Source: Selaginella moellendorffii (Eukaryota; Streptophyta; Lycopodiopsida; Selaginellales; Selaginellaceae). From it: a stretch of 64,000 nucleotides of DNA. Where the stretch lies: positions 145,038 through 209,037 of the forward strand of contig NW_003314347.1 of the NCBI RefSeq assembly GCF_000143415.4, given 5' to 3'. The notes under the pieces are model-generated. The model was not told the origin of the DNA, did not search any database, and saw nothing but the letters and a program-made list of their open reading frames with translations. Both the position numbers and the translations under genes were made by a program. Each line of letters opens with the position of its first letter. The stretch's first letter is position 1. Below, one piece after another: positions 40,328 to 49,800 of the stretch.

Positions 40328-43300
40328 TCATGCCTCCTCTGATTCAAATTCGGATTGTTCACCTTGAAATAAAATACATTAGAAACTTAGTAAAGGAATA
40401 TTAATGAATCTCACCTTGAACCCGGGTTATGAATGCTCTTGCTGCATCTCTTGCATGGTCTGGCAAGGTGATGGTGGCACTTTGCTTCCGCATCCAACCA
40501 TGCACAACATTATCCATCGATATGCTCATGCTGGGATCCCTTGGATTCAGCACCCATCTCTTTTCTAGGCAATCCTTCGTATATCCGGAACTTGGCTTGA
40601 ACCACTCCACAGTTACATTGAAGGAGTTAGTTTCCGCGTCCTCCTCTGCATCAGTGATGCAACGCCCCACCCATATCATTTATTTTTTATTACTGGGTCT
40701 GACAAGCACGACCATTCCTTTGCAGACCTGTACTGGATTGAATGCTGAATCCGGCTTCTTGTTCCTCGGCCCACAATAGTGATCCTCAACATCGTTATCT
40801 GTCACTGCATTTCCAGAGGACATTGTTCCGCTACTATCTGGTGCTCTGGGTTCTGGCCAAAAGGACTCTTCCAATTCTTCATATACAACCGGCCCATTTT
40901 GGATAGCAGATATAATCTTCTCCCAGTATTCGATCAAAGGCTTGCACCTCTGAAAATAGGATTCTCCACCAAACACCAACCCCCTCTTCCAGAAGGCAAT
41001 ATGCTGTCTAATCCCGGCCACTATACTTTCCTGGTCTTTGAGTCCATCCGGGTGCATCGGCCGTGGGGAACCCTGAGGAATCATAAGTTCACCAGTTATG
41101 GGATCTCTCTTGAAGAGTTCAATGCCGTCCACTGGCAGCCACACTGTGTCCCATTCTCTCATCTTGTACCTCATCACTGGAGCACCGTCACGCATGCTGA
41201 AATGAAACTGAAGAGGCTTGGAGTGGCCAATCAGCGTTTCGGATCCGTCCCTGATGTAGCCTCTTATAAACCCCTTAAAGTCTGGAACCTCTGTCACAAG
41301 TGCAGCTTCAACAGTGCCTTTGATGCAATTTTGGAATTCATCGTAGAGTTGTGGGAGGGTGAGGACATTGGATCGCCGGAGGGACTCTGCCAGGTGACTG
41401 AACATGGCATCGACGTCTTCATGAGTGTGCCCAACCATGAGAAAGCCAAGTGTAACCGTTTCAAATATGCCTTTGGCAACAAGCATCGCCAAGTACGCGA
41501 AGACGTACATGTTTTTGTTCTCACTGCCAGCATTGTCTGTTTGGAGCAGAAGATGGGGTGGAAGGCCACATCGGCCGCAAGAACTTCCTTGAGATTCTGC
41601 TTCGTTTGGATGAGGCTGTGCATTCACCGGGCGACCAGCCTCGTCGGAATGGCATGAGGCCTCACGTGATAACCCTACAATCTGACGGCTAACATATTCA
41701 CTGGGATGGCATGGGGCCCCACGCGATATTGCAAGCCTTTGCTCCTCCTCCAGCTGAACCCTATATGGGGTTCGATCGACAAGGGCCTTATGCAAGGGTT
41801 GGCCGTTCAGCTCAGTCTGCGCACTTTGCAGAGACTTTAAGTGTTTTGCTAGGGACGCAATCATCATGTTTGCACCCCCACCACCCCATAGAGGTACAAA
41901 GAAGTTCCCATAGTTCTGGGCACCATGCCCATGAGCGATTATGCCAAACAGAGACACAGGCAGCTGCATGGATGAAGAGATTGCCTTGGGGGCAGGATTG
42001 AGTCGAGGTAAGCACGTCTTTTTCTAGTCCATTTTGTCGTGGATGATGCAGAGGTAAGAGTCAGGTCTCTCCATGGAGAGAATCCTGTTATGATAATATG
42101 CAGTCCTGCAGCTTCTTTGCTCGATGTTGTAGTCGAGCCGCCTTCTAACCAACGTCTCTCGCTCTTAAGCGATGCAAGAATTCTTCGACAAAGCCATTTT
42201 GATAGCAGTGCACTCGTCACACTTTGAAAAGCTGGAGTACTTTCCTATACTCACATCCCTGAACCTGTTGCTCCACAATCTACTAAATCTAGATTGGCTC
42301 AGCTTCCTGTAGCCATTACTCTGGAGTTCCCGATTCACATCTTCCAATATGGCCCCCTTGGTATACATGGAAGGGAGAACTCGTTGGGTGTCTCGAGTTC
42401 CATCTTCCAAGAGGCGGGTTTTATGTGGTTGCTGCTCGCTACATGTCTCGACAAACCTCTTGAAGATTGCCTCTTCATATACAACATGACCCCTGGTTTT
42501 GTGAGTACCGTCGTTCCCATGGACTGCCTGTTGAACCCTTTGTTCCTCGAACTCAGTTTTGATTCTGTAGAATGTGGTTCGAGGGACTCCATAAATGATT
42601 CTCCATGCCTTCATGCAGACCAAACCCCTCTGGAAGACCATGCCCCCCACCTGATGTTCTGAAGCATCAACAGATGACCGTAATGCCTCATACACAAAAT
42701 TGCGAGCTGCCTTCCAGGACAATGTCTTGTATCTTGCTCTCTCCTCTTCAATAGCATCCCAATCAGCATGTTGACAGCACCTCCTCTTGCAACAAGCAAC
42801 TGTCGAGACCATTCGAACCTCCATCGCCATTTTCTGCCTTTTCGGTTCGTTGCTCAGATCCCTTTGGCTGCGCTTTAGGAAGGTGTACTTTCTTTTCCCA
42901 TGAAGAGATGTTCTGTCATCAGTTGTAGTGGTGTTTGATTGTGAATCCTTCACATTCTCAAACACTAAGTGCCTCAATTTTCACCGCACAATGCTTCCAA
43001 TAGTCAGACTGTTTTCTTCTGTGTCAACAACCTCTAAAATCGCAACTCCAATATCATCCCAGCCCAATTCTTGATTAGCAACCGCATCTCTTGGATCGAC
43101 AACTGTGGCTAAGCCCTCAGCTACCACCTCCCCCTCGGGGTTGTTTAGAAACACTTTTGCCTGAATCCATGTAGCACGGTTCTTAAGATCCACGGAGGGA
43201 ACATGCGTCGCACTTGCGCTGTCCCCAACATCTGCTTTCTTCTGAAGATTTTTCAAGGCAACAACAACATTTACCCCGACGACCATCTCTCCTCGTTCAA

Positions 43301-43469
43301 TAGCGACCACATTCCCATCGAAGACAGTCTCTACTGATACAGCAGCATTGCCTTCCCCAAGCCTTTCACAGTGTATAACAAAGTTCCGATCCATAGACAC
43401 AAGGGTCCCTTTTGCAACTCTCTTCCCACCATTCAAAATGTAAACCTTTTCCCCAACCCTGAAGGCCAT
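40328..43469 (-). pseudogene. transposase-like protein with RNase H-fold-type motifs (two nonsense codons)
   Basis: Four exons, 42985-43469, 40694-42912, 40416-40645 (approximately) and 40328-40365, sum to 991 codons, and the two introns at 42913-42984 (72 bp) and 40646-40693 (48 bp) remove two stops. The N-terminus MAFRVGEKVYILNGGKRVAK resembles plant Tnp1/En-Spm-like domains. A basic helical region (about 42400-42880) with KAWRIIYGVPRTTFYRIK precedes SFSKCDECTAIKMAL, IIHDKMD, AHGHGAQNYG, LLLQTDNAGSENKN and FLMVGHTHEDVDAMFSHL. The acidic residues in these blocks look like a DDE/DDD catalytic set, as in proteins carrying DUF7869-type domains. Two stops remain, TAA at 42165 and TAG at 42024, so this copy is probably inactive. 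Palindromes at 41649 and 41706 are read in frame. Confidence 0.65.
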
Positions 43470-43632
43470 TCTGAAAGTGCAGAAAAGAAGTTAAGACCAT
43501 ACAAAAAATGATTGGAGAATGGCCTAAATCATAACATACCAAACAACCTCAATAGCATGAGGCCACATGCCATTATTCAAACATGCTATTGACACCCACG
43601 TGAAATTTCGCATTCACAAAATTGGCATGAGC

Positions 43633-43668
43633 CCTCATGCCATTAGTGGTACCACTAATGGCATGAGG
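43633..43668. repeat. 36-bp perfect palindrome of two fused repeat units
   Basis: CCTCATGCCATTAGTGGT and its exact inverse complement around the centre 43650/43651. The outer parts are halves of the 22-bp family, so this is two units head to head. Confidence 0.85.
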
Positions 43669-43672
43669 CCTC

Positions 43673-43834
43673 ACGCTATCTTTGGCCCCTGCTAGCCTGT
43701 TGCTATATTCCTTTTGCCTTGCTGCAACTGTATATATTTTTGTGTGCGTGACTAGTCACCCATACAAAAATATATACAATTGCAGCAAGGCAAAAGGAAT
43801 ATGGCAATAGGCTAGCAGGGGCCAAAGATGGCAT
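43673..43834. repeat. 162-bp imperfect inverted repeat ending at the assembly gap
   Basis: Arms are centred at 43753/43754 on GTGACTAGTCAC with no loop; the left arm (TTTGGCCCCTGCTAGCC...) and right arm (...GGCTAGCAGGGGCCAAA) differ by a few transitions. A 22-bp-family unit lies at the outer end of each arm, the right one cut by the gap. Confidence 0.85.
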
Positions 43835-44167
43835 NNNNNNNNNNNNNNNNNNNNNNNNNNNNNNNNNNNNNNNNNNNNNNNNNNNNNNNNNNNNNNNNNN
43901 NNNNNNNNNNNNNNNNNNNNNNNNNNNNNNNNNNNNNNNNNNNNNNNNNNNNNNNNNNNNNNNNNNNNNNNNNNNNNNNNNNNNNNNNNNNNNNNNNNNN
44001 NNNNNNNNNNNNNNNNNNNNNNNNNNNNNNNNNNNNNNNNNNNNNNNNNNNNNNNNNNNNNNNNNNNNNNNNNNNNNNNNNNNNNNNNNNNNNNNNNNNN
44101 NNNNNNNNNNNNNNNNNNNNNNNNNNNNNNNNNNNNNNNNNNNNNNNNNNNNNNNNNNNNNNNNNNN
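43835..44167. other. assembly gap (333 N)
   Basis: Run of N. Reading frames drawn through it are meaningless. It begins inside the inverted repeat. Confidence 0.99.
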
Positions 44168-44297
44168 CTCGTAGACGCATAAACCACAGCTAACAACGCC
44201 GCTTACACAAGCAGCGCTCACTGCGCTCAGCGGAACCAAGAACATGGCGCACAAAAATGATAGACCTAGGAATGAGTTCGAGAATTCAAAAATAACA

Positions 44298-46193
44298 CAC
44301 GCTTGAACGTCACATCAAATCCTCTGACAAACCAGATCTTATGATTCCTCTGACAAATTTCAAACTGAGTAGCTTCTAGACTTTGCTGTCGGATGTTGAA
44401 CTTTGTCACATCATGTCCTTGCCTCAATCCAGCTGTGCCATGTCAGTGATTCGAACTTTGCCATGCCATGTCAGCGATCCGCGCCAAAATTATTCGCCGT
44501 GTAAAGAAATAATTATGCTGTGTGTGTACGTCCATTTATGGCAATATAAGGCCACACGCCATTCAAAGAATAATGCTAGTCGAGCATTTTTTGGTGCATT
44601 TTTGGGTTCAAAATTGCATGAGCCCACACGCTATAAAGTTTACCTGTACCAAAAATAGAAACAGCTTTATTTACTTAGGAATTTAAGTGGTTGAGGCATT
44701 TTTAAACTTACAAACACCCTACTTACATTCCTTTGGTTACTTAAAATTCAAAAATATTATAAACCTTTCTTTTTTGCATTTTCAATGTTTTCAATTATGG
44801 TTTTTGATTTTTGCAGGACCAGCCTAGTAATCTATTTGCATCCCGTCATGTTTATAGCTAGCTTTCGTTTGTCCCCTTCGCTAACCTGAGATACATTTGC
44901 TCGGCATCTGCCTCTTACAGCATTTGCCCAGAAAGGGCATCTTTCTTCACGCAGCATTTGCCACATGTTTAGGGTTTAGGGTTTAGGGTTTAGCAATTCA
45001 GTAGCTTGATAAACATGCAAATACAGAACTTGATGCAAAATCCTTTGATATGTCAGGACCATAAACACATTTCAATAGAGAGGGTCCTTTCATTTCATAA
45101 CTCCTTACGTAGATCTTGGTGAAACCAGAGTTAGTGAAGTTAGTTTCTTGTGATCTCGCATCTGATTGTGATGTCCCTTTGCAGTGTCGATGGAAAGGTC
45201 AATGCACACCAAACTGTAAAATCTTGGAGCAAAATAACAGTCGGATCTATGGCAAATGCCCCTGAAACATTGTAAGGCTCGTGTGGTCTCATGTTGTGTC
45301 CGATCGAGATGCTTTTTTGCAGGGTCATCAAGAAAGACATTGTATACCATTCTGTAAAATCTAGTTGCGATCTAACGGTTGGATCTCCAGAAAACTCAAA
45401 AAAATCTCGTGCGTGTCAAAATATTCTAGGAATATAATCCTATGTGCCCCTGAAAATGGCATGCGGCCCCACGCCATTCAAGAGATAACGCCAGATGACG
45501 CCGAGCATTTTTTGGTGCATTTTTTGGGATCAAAATTGCATGAGCCCACACGCTTGAACGTCACATCAAATCCTCTGACAAACCAGATTTTATAATTCCT
45601 CTGACAAATTTCAAACTGAGTAGCTTCTAGACTTTGCTGTCGGACGTTGAACTTTGTTACATCATGTCCTTGCTTCGATCCAGCTGTGCCATGTCAGTGA
45701 TTCAAACTTTGCCATGCCATGTCAGCGATCCGCGCCAAGATTATTCGCCGTGTAACTGCTCGGCATCTGCCTCTTACAGCATTTGCCCAGAAAGGGCATC
45801 TTTCTTCACGCAGCATTTGCCACATGTTTAGGTTTTAGGGTTTAGCAATTCAGTAGCTTGATAAACATGCAAATACAGAACTTGATGCAAAATCCTTTGA
45901 TATGTCAGGACCATAAACACATTTCAATAGAGAGGGTCCTTTCATTTCATAACTCCTTACGTAGATCTTGGTGAAACCAGAGTTAGTGAAGTTGGTTTCT
46001 TGTGATCCCGTATCTGATTGTGATGTCCCTTTGCAGTGTCGATGGAAAGGTCAATGCACACCAAACTGTAGAATCTTGGAGCAAAATAACAGTCGGATCT
46101 ATGGCAAATGCCCCTGAAACATTGTAAGGCTCGTGTGGTGTCCGATCGAGATGCTTCTTTGCAGGGTCATCAAGAAGGACATTGTATACCATT
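44298..46193. repeat. direct duplication within the central region
   Basis: About 44298-44503 matches 45547-45754, and 44899-45360 matches 45755-46193, nearly identical; the second copy lacks the 395 bp at 44504-44898. A further piece, 44575-44634, matches 45500-45552. Recent local rearrangement. Confidence 0.8.
44968..44993 (+). repeat. telomere-type TTTAGGG repeats
   Basis: About 3.7 tandem copies of the plant telomere unit; the duplicate copy at about 45829-45845 has a diverged, shorter version. Confidence 0.8.
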
Positions 46194-46858
46194 TTTTATT
46201 TAGTTGAACATCTGGCATTTTTGGAAATACAAGATGCTTTGGAATATCCAATCATGCATGGTATAAATATAGCGAGGGTATTAAATGATATCCCAATCAT
46301 GATCTTTCTTTTGGATTTCGCGTGCATGCAATCCGAGGAATGATGACGTTGCGGATTTCTTTTGGATTTCACGTGCATGCATGCGCGCGGCGATCCAGAA
46401 ATTAATGGTGGCGCCCAAGTCCGATGAATGATGACGTGGCGGGATTACCAACCGTTGTGACATTTCGCGCGTGTGAGGTTAGGTTTTGCATTTTGCTTCG
46501 TACTCGCGCTCGCACACTCGCGCTCGCATCGTGCTCCCACTCGCGATCACGCTCACATTCGCGCTCATCTACCTTCTCTACAGGTTTCTCGTGTGCATCG
46601 GCGTCCACTCACGCTTGCATCACACTCGCGCTCGCATCGTGCTCGTGTGCATCGGCGTCCACTTCAGTTTGTAACTTCGCCGCCAACTCCGCCGCCCACT
46701 CCGCCACCCACACGCAGCCCACTTGGCGTCCCGGGAGATTTCAGCGCCACTCTCCAACTGTAAGTGGCAGAGTAGCCTTGCTGCTACGATCCGCTGCACA
46801 CACAATGCACATTCGCCAGCGAGTCCGGCTCGATTGTCACGCCTCCATTCGGCTTCAA

Positions 46859-49800
46859 ATGGTAAGTCTTTTAGGCCAAGTAGAAAATGGTATGAAGCCA
46901 CATGCCATTCAGTAGCAACATTGGCATGCACCGATTGGGCTCTCGAGTGCAGTCCAGTTACAGATGGCGTGTAGCCTCACGCCATCTTAGGATGCAGCCT
47001 CAAGACATCTGATGCAGTGGTGAATGGCGTGTGGCCTCACGTTATTTCCAGCTGCTAGCTTTTCATCTGTCAGCTCTAATTGTTGTGCATTTCTGAATAG
47101 GCGAGGAATTGCGTTCTTCTTCCAGCCACTGTCAATGTGGATGCAGAGAAGGGGGAGGAGCTCACCAGTTGGACTTTTGGGATGGAAGGCGAGGATCTGA
47201 GGCTGTACAACACAGATGGTGGGAGAAAAGAATGCATGGGGATCCTCATCCAAGTGACAGACACTCCATGCAGTTCCATGCAAGAATATGGACTGGCACT
47301 TGTGGTAGAGACAGCGTCCGCCTTCAAGATCCACCTTGCACATCCTAGCGGCTTCCCGGAGGGGGGCAGCGGCTATGAGGAATTCCTAGAGGGAGCTAGG
47401 GAGAGGTTGTCCAGGAGGCCTACAATTTCAAAGACGCTGCGGGTCTATGAAGATCACATGGAATCCACGGACCTCACCTACGGCGATGTTCAAAAACTAT
47501 ATTCCAACATTGAGCCGTTGAGAGTGCCTCCAGTTCGCGAAGCGAAGGGGAAGGGGGTCGATCTGGAAACTACCCCGAAGCAGAAAAGGGTGGTCAAGCT
47601 CAAGCCGACGTCCGACTCTCCTGGTCCAAAAAAGAAGCTACTCGGTGATGCCATTGCCTCGGGTTCGAACACTACACCCACCAAAAGGAAGAGCCGCAAA
47701 GAGCAGAAAGAGCAAGAAGAGGCAGCAAAAATCGTCGCAGATAATAGTACTTGTTACTATTCCAACAAAGTATATACAATCGACGTGAGCCGTATCGACA
47801 TCCAAAGCAAATACAACCACATGCTAGTATCTGATGAGTGGGTGGAGAAACTGAAGCAGAAGATGCTGGCAAGTCCAGTAACACCCGACATCGCAAACGT
47901 GATCCCCTACTACCGAACAATGAAGGGCGAGACGAGGTTTCCAGACTTGATCAATAGGAAGGTGTTGGACGATCAGAACATTCGGTTCTATGCCGTCTCC
48001 GGGCAGCATTCTAGCTTGGCAATGCAAGAGATAGTTGTGGATATTATGGTGGGCGATGAGGTGAAGAAAGTCTTCAAGACAAGAGTTGTCTGCCTGATAA
48101 AAGGCAACTCGCCCCTCCGATCTATCATATCCATCTCCCACGCGCAGAATGTCAAGCAAGAAACGTGCTACAAATCGGGTCTGCACGAGACATTGGCACG
48201 AACACGAAAGCTCTGGGTTCAACTGAAGAAGCCACAAAAACCAGGACAAGGACGTGCACTAGCAACTAGCGCCTGGCAGGTAAGCCTCGTTGCATGTGGC
48301 ATAGCATGTGGCCTCACGCCATTTCCATTGCAAGAATTCTCGAGTCTTCTCTCGAAAACACTGGGGGTCAATGACACACTCAGCATCCATAACATTCTAC
48401 TCGCGACAAAAGTTGTTTTTGACAAATGGGTAAATGTGCTGAGGAGGTACCATGACGGAGAGTTGCTAAACTCAATGGGTGTGAAGGACGCCAATGATTT
48501 GAAGCTCAACGCCTTGCGTTTCTCGTAGTCTCTAGACGACGACGACCTTCTGACAGTGGCTAATGCTCTTCTATGTGGTGAGGTAGTCTTCAACAAGACC
48601 AAAATGACTCCCGGCCATATTGTGACATATGAGGACTTGTGCACGACTCTGAGAGCTCGTGCGCTATTGAAGGATTGGATCTTCGAGCAAGTGGCCGTGG
48701 AGAGGGTGAGCATCGAAACCACGCAAGAGATGATGGAAGAGCTGGAGTTGTCAAATGAAGACATCAACGAGTACGTGAAGGGGGCCCCCAAGTTCATCGA
48801 TCTGCTGCGGGATGCCACGAAAAGTAAAGCTGAGAAGTTGGATCAGTATCCAAATTTCATTAAGAGGGATGTCGACCGCCGGCTTCAAAAACAGCTCGAC
48901 CCCGCAGCAGAGGCCTATCGAGAACCTTACCGGGTATATGTGAATTCGGATGAGGATCAAAGGTGGAGGAGCATCGTTTCCCGCGGAGATGAGCAGGTCA
49001 AGAACATCTTTTGTGTGATGGACTTCACAAACGAGGAGATCACTCATGCAGACGAAGTCAGCTCCATCATTGATTTAATGGTGGGACTTGCGGAGGTGGA
49101 ATCTTCAGTCCACTATATGATCTACGACTCCGAATCCTATCACAAGTTCTGGAAGGCCTTGAACGAGGTGAAGGCTCGGTTGAAAGGCAAGGAGATGCAG
49201 GAGATCCATAGGATAATGGCTAAGAAGAAGATACCGACGAATGTCCGCATCTTCACACTCGCCCTTGTTATTGGTCTTGCAGCAGAGTGGGACTGGAGTG
49301 ACTTCCCAGCTTCGTTCGACAAGGCCGATCGAATTGATCTGAGGGAGGTCAATTTACCCGTGCCTGAGGAACTGAAGACAGCTATGGAGCTTTCGAATCC
49401 AGAGAAAGCTCCAGGTGCAGCATGGGAAATGCTTAGCTGGGTCTTCAACGCAATAGCGGGTGGGTCACCTGCTTCCGACTCCAAGGGCAAATGCGTTGTC
49501 GAGTACAACTGCGGCGGACTATTCTTTCGAGCCGCACTACTCAAGGGTGTCCCGTGTGATGCGGTGACAAACTCCATTGAAGAGGTGACTTCAATGGAGC
49601 ATATAATTACAGTTGCCAAAGAAAAACAGTATCTTCTCTGCGAACCTGGTGAGTACGCACTTTAAGTTTAAATGTTATCTCACAAGCTCTGTATGCAGGA
49701 GCATGGCCACCCCCAGATGCTGAAACGGCGTTAACAGCTACTGTTGAAGATACCCATGTTGGGCCGAGCTCACAACCTGCACAAGGTAAGGTCACGTGAG

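Larger units (their letters stand above)
43470..46858. other. central divergent intergenic region of the 14.1-kb element
   Basis: Separates the two outward-facing genes and should contain both promoters. Contents: palindrome copies, a 36-bp perfect palindrome, a long inverted repeat running into an N gap, a duplicated segment, telomere-like repeats, and at 46480-46760 a GC-rich stretch with repeated CTCGCGCTCGCA-type motifs that may be promoter or leader of the plus-strand gene. Confidence 0.6.

Noticed and set aside
43703-44254. Long open frames across the N gap on both strands
   Set aside because: They consist mostly of unknown bases.
48280-48334. Intron candidate containing the palindrome at 48301
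   Set aside because: GT at 48280 is good, but every nearby AG gives the wrong phase; the frame reads through, so I kept it as exon.
48526-48528. Premature stop in the ParB-like gene
   Set aside because: A 48-bp GT-AG intron at 48481-48528 removes it in phase, although the short length needs transcript proof.
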